From: Desulfobacterales bacterium
GTDB lineage: Bacteria > Desulfobacterota > Syntrophobacteria > B119-G9
Direction: 5' to 3'
NCBI GenBank assembly: GCA_026983715.1
Contig: JALSTM010000240.1
Span: forward strand, 1-32,816
DNA length: 32,816 nucleotides
This document shows positions 25,490 to 32,816 of the stretch, one piece after another. The notes under the pieces are model-generated. The model saw only the letters and a program-made list of their open reading frames with translations. It made no database searches and was not told where the DNA came from. Numbering within the stretch: position 1 is the stretch's first letter; each line of letters opens with the position of its first letter. A program made the translations under genes and the position numbers.

Positions 25490-25807
25490 TTAGCGTTCCC
25501 ACCATAGCACCGTGACATTACCAGGGCCGGGGACAATCTCAAGGATTTCATCTTTCTCATTCAAAACATTATCAAGGATCTGAAAGGCTTTTTTACCATA
25601 CTCATAATCGTTGAATTTGGCCACCTTTGAAAAATCATGAAGGCTCTTTTTGAAGAAATCCGGCTCATACGTCACGATCGCCTTTCTTTTCCTTTCACTT
25701 CTCATCTTCTCCCACGCATTTTTCCAATCAATGCTATATCGCAATTTTCTCTTTTTAATGATTATTTCCCCCATTTTAACAGAGTCTCTTGATACTGTTT
25801 GACACAA
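25490..25807 (-). pseudogene. Truncated class I methyltransferase
   Basis: The 105-residue frame looks like the N-terminal part of an anaerobe-type SAM methyltransferase: IDWKNAWEKMRSERK, then DEILEIVPGPGNVTV, which is motif I with V where G is usual. It stops a few residues later (LWWER), and the remaining roughly 150 residues of a normal protein are absent in all frames before the next gene. The 3' part has been deleted or replaced. A composite repeat lies just upstream. The encoded fragment cannot bind SAM fully and is probably non-functional. Confidence 0.6.
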
Positions 25808-25864
25808 AGAAGCTCAAAGGTCATCACTAGTAGGGCGATTCCTAAAAATCATTTCCAGCATTCT

Positions 25865-26008
25865 GTCATTGCGAGGATCCCGCACCCACTTTATGATAAT
25901 GTTTTCGAGTTAATGTCGACATGTATGGCTTAAAGTGGGTGCGGGAGACCAAGCAATCTCCCCGGAATATCAAGGCGTTAGAGATTGCATTGCTGCGTTC
26001 GAAATGAC
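25865..26008. repeat. Composite palindromic repeat, copy 1
   Basis: An outer repeat with ends GTCATT (25865) and AATGAC (26003-26008) contains AAGCAATCTCC and a nested palindrome. The nested arms are TCCCGCACCCACTTTA (25878-25893) and TAAAGTGGGTGCGGGA (25931-25946), 16 bp perfect, 69 bp in total. A second copy in opposite orientation is at 30579-30729. The 245-bp gap holds no gene. Confidence 0.8.
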
Positions 26009-26052
26009 GATCTCCTGGGTTTTGTCTGACACAATATCTAGAGAGTGCCCTA

Positions 26053-26970
26053 CTAGCTGCCGGGAAAAACCATTTTCCCAGTCATCCCGAGATCATATCC
26101 GTCCAGGGTGGATGCCAGATTTTTGAAAGCCTCATCTTGCAAAAAACTGAGGAATCTCTGGATTGGTTTGTCAAAGAATCGGTCTTTCAATATCAGTAGA
26201 TCGTAACGTTCTTTCCGGACAGGAATGAAATCTAGGTTCAGCAACGATGCCATTGCCTTTATACCCAGTGCCGCATCGGCTCTGCCGGAGAGAACCTCTA
26301 ATCCCACAGCAAGATGAGTCGGAAATTCGTTCTCGTAACCGTTCACTTTCGACGGATCTGCTCCGGCCTTTTTAAGCTCGTGCTCAAGCAACAGTCGAGT
26401 TCCCGTACCTTTTTGACGATTGGCGATCTTAATGCCAGTTTTCGCAAGGGAAGCTATGTTCTCAATCCTTTTAGGGTTCCCCTTAGCTACCATGATTCCC
26501 TGTTCTCGAAAACAGAAATTAACCACGGCGGGCAGCGGACCATCTATGTGTTCCTCAAGGTAAGCAAAGTTATACTCCTCTTCATCGCTATGCATGAGGT
26601 GAGAAGTTGCTATGTGGCATAGCTTCCTGTTCAGGGCCTTTAGGCCTCCCAGACTTCCTGTAGAACCGAACACAGCCAAGGTGTCGCCGCGTTTGCTGTT
26701 GTAAAGAGCTATTGTGCGCTCCATAAGAGGATCGTTACTGCCGGCAATCACAAGTAAGGTTTCAGACGTGACGGGTGAATCACCGGGATAATTGATTACG
26801 TGGCTTTCAATCCACTTTTCAACCAGGTGCCGAGGAAATATCCATTTCCCTGTGACCTTGCACGCCGGCAAACCCTTTTCTGATATGAGAGAATATACGA
26901 CCTTTTCGTTTACATCAAGCAGTTCAGCAACTTCCTTGGTGCTGAGAAAGGTTTTAGGGTGTTCGGGCAT
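26053..26970 (-). CDS. HTH regulator with periplasmic-binding-like (COG1910) domain, probable tungstate/molybdate sensor
   Basis: A 305-residue cytoplasmic protein. An excisionase/MerR-like helix-turn-helix spans about residues 8-55 (FLSTKEVAELLDVNEKVVY, ending KWIFPRHLVEKWI). A PBP-like domain from about 70 to 295 resembles molybdate-binding periplasmic proteins: LLVIAGSNDPLM, FGSTGSLGGLKAL, RQKGTGTRLLL. There is no signal peptide, so the binding fold is used as an intracellular sensor. Of three in-frame ATGs, the one at 26970 has GGAG six bases upstream and is preferred. It is divergent from the wtpABC-type transporter, which suggests that it controls uptake according to oxyanion level. Whether it represses or activates is not shown. 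Confidence 0.8.
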   Translation of the reverse strand: MPEHPKTFLSTKEVAELLDVNEKVVYSLISEKGLPACKVTGKWIFPRHLVEKWIESHVINYPGDSPVTSETLLVIAGSNDPLMERTIALYNSKRGDTLAVFGSTGSLGGLKALNRKLCHIATSHLMHSDEEEYNFAYLEEHIDGPLPAVVNFCFREQGIMVAKGNPKRIENIASLAKTGIKIANRQKGTGTRLLLEHELKKAGADPSKVNGYENEFPTHLAVGLEVLSGRADAALGIKAMASLLNLDFIPVRKERYDLLILKDRFFDKPIQRFLSFLQDEAFKNLASTLDGYDLGMTGKMVFPGS

Positions 26971-27121
26971 GGGAGACTCCATAAAGGTCATTTAAAGTAA
27001 ATATAAGAGACATTTTCAAGTAAGCCGCTACGCAGGAGATATCGATTTAATCTAATTGCAAAGATTCCAAATTTTGTTTTTGTGAAAACTCTGATTAATT
27101 ACTCACTTTACCAATGGCTTC

Positions 27122-27242
27122 TTGCACGTCATGCCGCCCCCTAATTAGGTCAGGGGTAGGCTCGATCCGGCATCCAACTAGAGAATCCTAGATTCCGGCT
27201 CCATGCTTCGCTCCCGCCGGAGCGACGGCTTTTGGATTGTTC
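27122..27242. repeat. Interspersed repeat with TTGCACGTCATGC and TTTGGATTGTTC ends, copy 1
   Basis: Begins TTGCACGTCATGC (27122-27134) and ends TTTGGATTGTTC (27231-27242). Inside are GATCCGGCATCCA and a CGGCTCCATGCTTCGCTCC segment typical of dispersed REP-like elements. The same two end sequences bound 30795-31132. Part of the 26971-27582 intergenic region, which holds no gene. Confidence 0.65.
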
Positions 27243-27270
27243 CCGATCTACTTGTTTAATTGTTTGCCAC

Positions 27271-27337
27271 CTGAATCCGTGACGAAACTTGATAGCTGAT
27301 TTCTATACCATATCTAAATTGCTGATTGTTGGCAAGA
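27271..27337 (+). repeat. CTGAATCCGTGA repeat family, copy A (partial)
   Basis: About 66 bases starting CTGAATCCGTGACGA match 32320-32385 at about four in five positions, including TCTAAATTGCT. The right-hand inverted end present in copy B is not found here, so this copy is incomplete. Confidence 0.65.
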
Positions 27338-27459
27338 TGGCGATGGCATTGTCACGCAATCTTTTTCCGCCCTCCTGGTCGCCCACCTGTATCGCACTTG
27401 CCGATCTTGGGAATATGAGTAAACATGAAGCATAATAAGAAAATATAGGTAAATAAATG

Positions 27460-27487
27460 TTGACAGATATGTCTAAAAAGATATAAA
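27460..27487 (+). promoter_or_regulatory. Promoter of the tungstate transporter operon
   Basis: TTGACA (27460-27465), 16-base spacer, TATAAA (27482-27487). It lies 95 bp before the preferred wtpA ATG. The spacer and -10 region contain GATATG and GATATA direct repeats that could be an operator; this is not proven. Confidence 0.75.
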
Positions 27488-27582
27488 GGGATACACGTTA
27501 ACTTGTAGCGACATGAAAGCTGGGGTTCACCTGGTTCTGTTTCTTGAGATAGATGGACAACATATTAGATCGGAGGCTTGAT

Positions 27583-28569
27583 ATGATTAAATCGATTAGA
27601 TGTGCAAAGCTATTGGTTGTTTTTGTCCTGGGTTTCATTCTGTTTTTTGTCAATAATGCCATTGCTGAACCTCATGGTAAGCTGATTATTTTTCATGCTG
27701 GTAGCTTAACAATGCCTTTTGCCAAGATAGAAAAGCAATTTGAGGCAAGATATCCCCGAGTGGATATTCAGCGGGAAGGTGGCGGGAGCACGAAGATGGC
27801 AAGAATGATTTGCGAGGTCGGGAAACCCGCTGACGTAATGGCCGCAGCCGATTATGCCGTAATCGATAATTTTTTGATCCCTCAATTTGCTACCTGGAAC
27901 GTTCGCTTCGCCACCAATCAACTGGTGCTCTGCTACACAGATAAAAGTAAATACGCATCTGAAATAAATACCGATAATTGGTATGAGATATTGTTACGTA
28001 AAGGGATTGTTTGGGGACATGCGGATCCCAATCTTGACCCATGTGGATACAGGAGCTTGATGGTTATGCAGCTTGCAGAGAAGTTCTACAATAAGCCCGG
28101 TCTATACAAGAAACTTCTTGCTAACAGGCCCAAGAAAAATATACGCCCAAAATCCGTGGAACTGATTTCCCTTCTTCAAACAGGAAACATGGATTACGCC
28201 TGGGAATACCTTTCGGTCGCAGTGCAACACAAGCTTAGATACGTAAAACTAAACGACCACATTAACCTGGGTAATTCAAAATACAATAATTTCTATATGC
28301 AGGCGACGGTCAAGGTCGCTGGTAAAAAGCCAGGGGAGTGGATCATAAAACATGGAAAATCATGCACCTATGGTATCACCATGCTTAAGAATGCCGAAAA
28401 CAGGGAAGCAGCCATAGCTTTTTTGGCTTACCTATTTGATCCAAATGGTGGTTTGAAAATTCTAAGGGAAATGGGACAACCACCCATTGTTCCATGCAGG
28501 GTAGCGACCGAGGAAATGTATGAAAGGCTTCCGAAATCTATTCAAAAGCTTGTTGAAGTAAGAAAATAG
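27583..28569 (+). CDS. wtpA: Tungstate/molybdate ABC transporter substrate-binding protein
   Basis: A 328-residue periplasmic binding protein of the WtpA/ModA family. An N-terminal signal peptide covers about residues 1-28 ([19 protein letters not shown]). [21 protein letters not shown] and DPCGYRSLM are WtpA hallmarks. D152 in [10 protein letters not shown] and E208 in DYAWEYL correspond to the carboxylates that give octahedral oxyanion coordination in archaeal WtpA. The frame is open to an ATG at 27553, but the ATG at 27583 has GGAGG six bases upstream and puts the signal peptide at the N-terminus. First gene of the transporter operon. Tungstate over molybdate is inferred from WtpA-type similarity. 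Confidence 0.92.
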   Translation: MIKSIRCAKLLVVFVLGFILFFVNNAIAEPHGKLIIFHAGSLTMPFAKIEKQFEARYPRVDIQREGGGSTKMARMICEVGKPADVMAAADYAVIDNFLIPQFATWNVRFATNQLVLCYTDKSKYASEINTDNWYEILLRKGIVWGHADPNLDPCGYRSLMVMQLAEKFYNKPGLYKKLLANRPKKNIRPKSVELISLLQTGNMDYAWEYLSVAVQHKLRYVKLNDHINLGNSKYNNFYMQATVKVAGKKPGEWIIKHGKSCTYGITMLKNAENREAAIAFLAYLFDPNGGLKILREMGQPPIVPCRVATEEMYERLPKSIQKLVEVRK

Positions 28570-28636
28570 GTGAAGAACCCAGATTTGGGAAGTTCATAAA
28601 GTTAGGATACTTGTTGATTTGGCTGGGTTATAAACT

Positions 28637-29449
28637 ATGGGTACTTATAAGAGCATGGAAACAACACTAAGAAGAGAGAGCACGTTTTTTGCCATTCTTT
28701 TGTGTTTTTCGCTTCCACTGGTGCTCTTGATTATCCTGCCATTAACAAAAATGGTAACATCTCCTAGCCTGGGGAGTCTTGTAGATACGATCAAAGACCG
28801 GGAAGTTATAAGGGCAATTTTCCTCAGTCTCTACGCATCTGCCTTTGCCGCTCTAATTTCCTTTGTATTTGGAACCCCCCTAGCCTACGTACTGGCTCGC
28901 AAAAACTTCAGGGGCAAAAAACTGGTTGAAGGGTTAATCGATCTACCGATTATGATTCCTCATCCCGTTATCGGGATCGCCATATTGAGCCTTGCTACAA
29001 AGGGGCAATGGATAGGAGAGGTACTTTCGGCAGTCGGCCTTCAGATCATGGGTACAACCACGGGAATTATTACGGTGCTTACTTTTGTGGGGATGCCTTT
29101 CTACGTTAATACTGCAAAAGCAGGGTTCGAATCGATCCCCGTACGACTTGAAAAAGTTTCGAGAAGTCTTGGTGCGGGACCGTTTTCAACGTTTATTCGA
29201 ATCACTTTTCCGCTGGCGTGGAGGAACATGATTCTTGGGATGATAATGTGTATTGCAAGAGCTATCAGTGAATTTGGTGCGGTTGTCATAGTCGCATACT
29301 TCCCCATGACAGCGCCTGTGTTAATTTACGAGAGGTTTACGGCATACGGACTTAAATATTCTCAGCCTGTTTCAGTATGGCTTATACTTGTCTCACTTGT
29401 TTTGTTTGTATGCATGAGGCTTTTTGCAAGAAAAACTTACGATTTTTGA
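28637..29449 (+). CDS. wtpB: Tungstate/molybdate ABC transporter permease
   Basis: A 270-residue inner-membrane permease of the ModB/CysW type with about six hydrophobic segments. The first is near residues 20-38, and later ones include PIMIPHPVIGIAILSL and VWLILVSLVLFVCM. The EAA loop that docks with the ATPase is seen as SRSLGAGPFSTFIRITFPLA. The ribosome site is weak for both the ATG at 28637 and the next ATG at 28655; the first is kept. It is 67 bp after wtpA and 38 bp before wtpC. Confidence 0.92.
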   Translation: MGTYKSMETTLRRESTFFAILLCFSLPLVLLIILPLTKMVTSPSLGSLVDTIKDREVIRAIFLSLYASAFAALISFVFGTPLAYVLARKNFRGKKLVEGLIDLPIMIPHPVIGIAILSLATKGQWIGEVLSAVGLQIMGTTTGIITVLTFVGMPFYVNTAKAGFESIPVRLEKVSRSLGAGPFSTFIRITFPLAWRNMILGMIMCIARAISEFGAVVIVAYFPMTAPVLIYERFTAYGLKYSQPVSVWLILVSLVLFVCMRLFARKTYDF

Positions 29450-29487
29450 TTAAGGTAACCATAACTTACTGAGAGAACTACAGTTTT

Positions 29488-30537
29488 ATGCTAAAGATAG
29501 AAAACCTGAACCTTGATGTACCGGGATTCAGCCTTACTGACATAAATATGGAAGTAAAGAAAGGGGAGTTCTTTGCTCTAATTGGCCCAACTGGTTCCGG
29601 GAAATCCCTTTTGCTGGAAACCATAATGGGACTTACACTCTTTAATAGCGGAAAAATATTCTTAAATGGGAAGGACATTTCCCTCGTTCCTTCCGAGGGG
29701 CGTAACCTCGGTATCGTATACCAGGATTGCGCTCTTTTCCCCCATCTCACTGTTTTGGATAATATTCGATACGGTTTAAGGTATAAAAAAATCGGTTTCG
29801 ACGATGAAAAGGAAAGACTGAGCTTTATCGTAGAAAATTTGAACATATCGCACATCCTTCATCGATTTCCCGGAACCCTCAGTGGTGGAGAAAAACAAAG
29901 GGTGGCTCTCGCGAGGGTTCTGGTTCTACGGCCTGATGCGGTTCTACTCGATGAGCCTCTTTCTTCGCTTGACCCGGTGTTTAGAGAAGAAATAAAGGAC
30001 CTTTTAAAGGACCTTCACCGGAAGTTTGAGACCACTTTTATTATGGTTTCACACGATTTTCCCGAGGTTATGTACCTGGCTGAGAGAGCAGCAATTATTC
30101 ACAATGGAAGAATCGTACAGCAGGGTCCTGTTGAGGAGATATTTAACAGGCCTAATTCTCGATTCGTTGCTAACTTCCTCGGAATAAAAAATGTGTTCTC
30201 CGCAGAAGTTTCAGGGGGTAGGGCGATGGTAGGAAAACTAGAGATTAAGCTAGTCACGAACAATTGCTTCCGGACCCCGAATTACATTTCAATACGACCT
30301 GAAGAAATCGTCCCAATTGACCTGGGCACCAACAGCTATGAAAACAGGTTAAGCGGTGTGGTTAAGAAAATCACCTGCCACGGGTTCTACTTTAATGTTC
30401 AAATAGAAGTCGCGGGGGTTGTTTTCGAAGCCACCTGGAACAGGAAGGATATTAGTGAGCAAGGTGTTGCGCCCGGGAAACAAATAACAATAGGTTTCAG
30501 TCGGGACGCCGTGCACGCATTTTTTGATGGTCACTAG
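29488..30537 (+). CDS. wtpC: Tungstate/molybdate ABC transporter ATP-binding protein
   Basis: A 349-residue ABC ATPase that powers uptake at the cytoplasmic face. Walker A is GPTGSGKS at residues 33-40, the signature LSGGEKQ at 131-137, Walker B AVLLDE at 151-156, and the switch histidine is in MVSHDF. The C-terminal third (about 230-349) contains TOBE-like segments (ISIRPEEIV, NRLSGVVKKITCHGFYF), which in this family can bind oxyanion and inhibit transport. The ribosome site is weak. It is the last gene of the operon; no terminator hairpin is evident after it. Confidence 0.93.
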   Translation: MLKIENLNLDVPGFSLTDINMEVKKGEFFALIGPTGSGKSLLLETIMGLTLFNSGKIFLNGKDISLVPSEGRNLGIVYQDCALFPHLTVLDNIRYGLRYKKIGFDDEKERLSFIVENLNISHILHRFPGTLSGGEKQRVALARVLVLRPDAVLLDEPLSSLDPVFREEIKDLLKDLHRKFETTFIMVSHDFPEVMYLAERAAIIHNGRIVQQGPVEEIFNRPNSRFVANFLGIKNVFSAEVSGGRAMVGKLEIKLVTNNCFRTPNYISIRPEEIVPIDLGTNSYENRLSGVVKKITCHGFYFNVQIEVAGVVFEATWNRKDISEQGVAPGKQITIGFSRDAVHAFFDGH

Positions 30538-30578
30538 GCCATGGTGGGCAGATCTAAAAAAACATTTGTAACATTATC

Positions 30579-30729
30579 TCATTGCGGGGAGTTCACCAAA
30601 GGCAGATAACGAAACGCATTTCTAAGAATATCAAAGTTTTGGAGATTGCTTCTCCCGCACCTACTTCAAATACAACTATTTGCCATTGCTCCTACAGTTC
30701 GCAGGAAGTGGGTGCGGGATCGCAATGAC
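30579..30729. repeat. Composite palindromic repeat, copy 2
   Basis: The same layout as 25865-26008 but in reverse orientation: ends TCATTGCG (30579) and CGCAATGAC (30721-30729), an internal GGAGATTGCTT, and nested arms TCCCGCACCTACTTC (30653-30667) and GAAGTGGGTGCGGGA (30705-30719). The arms pair at all but one position. The interior between the arms is unlike copy 1. Confidence 0.8.
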
Positions 30730-30794
30730 CGTGATCTAGCTTTTTGTTTGACAAAAGGAACCTCTACTTAATTACGAGCAAAACCCACGACTAA

Positions 30795-31132
30795 TTGCAC
30801 GTCATGCAGTCCAGCTGATCAACGGTGAAGAGTGCCGGATCTTCGGTACGTCGCTTCGCTCTTACTCGGGGCACTGCTCGGAAGCAGAGGCCAGAAATCA
30901 GAAGTCTGATTTCAGACAACACTGAAATGTCGTTTGTTTAAAGATGTTAACTATACCTCATACCGCTTTTCCGACTTCTGATCTCCGATTTCTGATCTCC
31001 GTACATGTACGGCGCCCTTCGGTACACTTCGTAATCCCTCGATACGTCGCTTCGTTCCTACTTGGGGCACTACTCGGAACAAGGCTCAAAATACGCTTCG
31101 CTTCAGCCAGAATGATATGCTTTGGATTGTTC
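30795..31132. repeat. Interspersed repeat with TTGCACGTCATGC and TTTGGATTGTTC ends, copy 2, with internal direct repeats
   Basis: Shares both ends with 27122-27242 but is longer. A 41-base direct repeat occurs at 30843-30883 and 31039-31079 with five mismatches, all transitions; its core is CGTCGCTTCG. Between them lie an inverted pair (AGAAATCAGAAGTC near 30892 against GACTTCTGAT at 30973) and tandem TTCTGATCTCCG units. The 30538-31190 gap of 653 bp holds no gene. Confidence 0.6.
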
Positions 31133-31190
31133 TTGTTTTAATCTTTTAACTGATGACTAGTTCTAGAAATCTAAAATTGTCAGAACTTAT

Positions 31191-32210
31191 TTAAATTAAC
31201 TCCTCGATTTCAGAAAGGTCTTTGGCGACTTCGATGGCTTCTTTTATGGATCTCAGCTGGTCTACCTCTTTGAGTTTTCGTATCCTTGGGTATATCTTGA
31301 GACCTTTTGTTCCAAACTTTAACTTCAATCCCAGCTCGACGGCCTCAAGAAGCCCTTCTCTTATTCCCTTCTGAATGCCTTGCTGGATGCCCTTCTGAAT
31401 GCCTTGCTGAATGCCCTTCTGAATCCCCTGTTCGAAGCCCTCTTTCTTCCACTCTTCGGCTATAGTTGGCATAATTTTCTCACCCTCTGGTATGCTTTTT
31501 AATGCTCTTTCGATATCTTCTCTACTTATGAGATCAGATGCGTTAACAAGATACCTTAAAAGAATCTCTAGATATTCTAACCCAGTTTTTCTCGAAATCA
31601 AATCTTGGAAGATTCCAAAAATTTTGTCCAGATGTTTTCTTAAGTCTGGACTGAAAATATACTTCATTGTAAGCAGAGTTGCTCTTAATAACACGGCGCC
31701 CTTGATTTCATCGTCATTCAGATGAGAAATGTCGTATAGGTGATACGTGAAATCGGGTATATACCTTTGTAAGTAATCGCTAGATATCTCAAATAGGTCG
31801 TTAAACTTGGTTCCCGCCTTCCATGGGGTGGTTCCGTGATAGATAACCATAGGAACGATAATGGGCAAACTCCCTCGAGCCCGGCTCTGCTGAATTATTT
31901 GTTCCCATATCTTTGTCATGTAACGTAACAGTTGGAAACCAGTAAATCTGTCAGGATAGCTCTTATGCTCGAACAAACAATAGATGTATACTGGTTCATT
32001 TTTTAATTTTACCTGATATAACAAGTCGGAGAAGTATTCTTTCAGTTCCTTCTCAACAAAGCTGTCTTTGATAATCCTTAGAGTGGAAAAATCAAGTGTT
32101 TTTAGGAGCTCATCCGGTAAGTAAAGGCTCAAAAAATCCTTTGCATGCTGCTCGTTTGAAAAAACAGCCTTGAAAAACTTGTCATGGGGATTGCTGATTT
32201 TACTTTCCAT
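31191..32210 (-). CDS. Rpn family recombination-promoting nuclease (PD-(D/E)XK)
   Basis: A 339-residue protein of the Rpn/Transposase_31 family, whose studied members are DNA nucleases that promote RecA-independent recombination. The N-terminal NPHDKFFKAVFSNEQHAKDF is the family start. The PD-(D/E)XK core is D in YFSDLLYQV and E/K in YCLFEHKS. The C-terminus carries alternating GIQKGIQQ repeats (see 31366-31437) and then a helical tail. No ribosome site is strong. It stands alone among repeats, as such genes often do. Confidence 0.85.
   Translation of the reverse strand: MESKISNPHDKFFKAVFSNEQHAKDFLSLYLPDELLKTLDFSTLRIIKDSFVEKELKEYFSDLLYQVKLKNEPVYIYCLFEHKSYPDRFTGFQLLRYMTKIWEQIIQQSRARGSLPIIVPMVIYHGTTPWKAGTKFNDLFEISSDYLQRYIPDFTYHLYDISHLNDDEIKGAVLLRATLLTMKYIFSPDLRKHLDKIFGIFQDLISRKTGLEYLEILLRYLVNASDLISREDIERALKSIPEGEKIMPTIAEEWKKEGFEQGIQKGIQQGIQKGIQQGIQKGIREGLLEAVELGLKLKFGTKGLKIYPRIRKLKEVDQLRSIKEAIEVAKDLSEIEELI
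31366..31437 (-). repeat. 24-bp tandem repeat in the Rpn gene
   Basis: Two units (31366-31389, 31390-31413) differ at one base, and a third (31414-31437) has diverged. Each encodes eight residues, of the form IQQGIQKG. Because the unit is a multiple of three, copy number can change without breaking the frame. Confidence 0.85.
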
Positions 32211-32319
32211 AATGCCATATTATCCCTTAAATTTGGAAAGCGCAATATCCACATTAATAGTTCCATTTTTTTCTTCGAAGGTTGCGAATGACAACTAGGT
32301 GTTACATGTAGTAAACTAC

Positions 32320-32441
32320 CTGAATCCGTGACGAGACCTTATGGCTAATTTGTATAAGATGTCTAAATTGCTTATTATTGACCAAAGAGCTAGGGTGGAT
32401 TATTTTGCATCTGCGGCCTAGGTGAACGATCACGGATTCAG
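32320..32441. repeat. CTGAATCCGTGA repeat family, copy B (complete, MITE-like)
   Basis: A 122-bp element with perfect 12-bp inverted ends, CTGAATCCGTGA (32320-32331) and TCACGGATTCAG (32430-32441), and no coding capacity. Its left 66 bases match copy A at 27271 and its right 38 bases match copy C at 21653. The 299-bp gap 32211-32509 holds no gene besides it. Confidence 0.75.
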
Positions 32442-32509
32442 GAACTAGTTATGGTGGTTCGAGGAAATTATTACTCGGGGTAATTTTGGCGTTCTGAAAG
32501 GATTTTGTG

Positions 32510-32816
32510 ATGATTAAAAAGATAAGGGGTTACGTAGAAGAAATTTACCCTGAAATCAGGGATATCAGGCGAAAGATACACCGGCACCCTGAACTTCGAA
32601 TGAAAGAGCATAATACCGCGAGGCTGGTCAAAGAATATCTGCACCAACTCGGGATAGAGGTTTTTGCTCAATACGCGGGTACTACCGGTGTTATTGCACG
32701 AATCAAGGGTGAGAAAGCTGGGCCTGTCAGAGCCTTCCGGGCAGACATGGATGCTCTTCCTATTAAGGAAGAAACAGGCTTGCCTTATTCATCTGAGATT
32801 GAAGGAGTAATGCATG
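32510..32816 (+). CDS. M20 family metal-dependent amidohydrolase, N-terminal part only
   Basis: Translated by hand: 102 codons run open to the window end. The family start IRRKIHRHPEL is at about residue 18, RADMDALPIKEE near 80, and the last residues GVMH are the start of the zinc-binding GVMHACGHD motif, which is cut. M20D enzymes hydrolyse N-acyl amino acids or related amides (hippurate hydrolase, N-acetyl-diaminopimelate deacetylase). AAAGGA lies seven bases before the ATG. Full proteins are about 390-400 residues. Specific substrate not determinable. Confidence 0.92.
   Translation, partial: MIKKIRGYVEEIYPEIRDIRRKIHRHPELRMKEHNTARLVKEYLHQLGIEVFAQYAGTTGVIARIKGEKAGPVRAFRADMDALPIKEETGLPYSSEIEGVMH

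Noticed and set aside
26971-26991. Upstream ATG codons for the HTH-PBP regulator (26991, 26982)
   Set aside because: They have no ribosome site, whereas the ATG at 26970 has GGAG at proper spacing.
27553-27582. Ten-residue N-terminal extension of the tungstate-binding protein
   Set aside because: It would put charged residues ahead of the signal peptide, and GGAGG fits the ATG at 27583.
29118-29140. GGGTTCGAATCGATCCC, tRNA T-arm-like
   Set aside because: The spacing does not fit a 7-base T-loop, no cloverleaf surrounds it, and it lies inside the wtpB coding frame.
1-32816. CRISPR array
   Set aside because: Repeats found are dispersed or palindromic; none shows regular spacer spacing.

Overview
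The window reads as a chromosomal segment of an anaerobic bacterium, most likely a Desulfobacterota (deltaproteobacterial) sulfate reducer or syntroph. This is inferred from gene content: an oxygen-sensitive dehydratase activator pair, SelB, a tungstate transporter, a class III-type polyhydroxyalkanoate (PHA) synthase, and short interspersed intergenic repeats. No rRNA or tRNA gene was seen, so the taxonomy stays an inference.

Positions 1-8859 are minus-strand housekeeping and anaerobic genes, transcribed in this order: a 1011-residue tandem ASKHA-type dehydratase activase, its 2-hydroxyacyl-CoA-dehydratase-like partner, RNase G/E (rng), the selenocysteine elongation factor selB, and hisB, which is cut by the window edge. 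A 345-bp intergenic region separates these from a plus-strand run, 9205-13349: ilvD, a SAM methyltransferase, the radical SAM protein AmrS, and a MagIII-like DNA glycosylase. Two minus-strand membrane proteins follow: a GYF_2-RDD protein and an anchored PLD-like protein without catalytic HKD motifs.

Positions 14976-25014 form a PHA granule island. A complete IS4-like insertion sequence lies 26 bp in front of the first synthase gene. The plus-strand cluster then runs phaC-like synthase, phaE, class III phaC, a tandem-GAF protein and phaJ. PhaJ would make (R)-3-hydroxyacyl-CoA, PhaC/PhaE would polymerise it, and a set of small helical phasin-like proteins would coat the granule. The repressor gene phaR lies on the minus strand, back to back with the first phasin-like gene. 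The promoter region between them is rich in TGCA words, which suggests the usual granule-sensing PhaR circuit.

Positions 25032-32210 hold a hotdog thioesterase, a truncated methyltransferase pseudogene, a tungstate/molybdate-type regulator (HTH plus a periplasmic-binding-protein-like domain) divergent from a wtpABC-type ABC transporter, and an Rpn-family nuclease. The intergenic space here is full of palindromic, MITE-like repeats in at least three families. The window ends in the first 102 codons of an M20 amidohydrolase.
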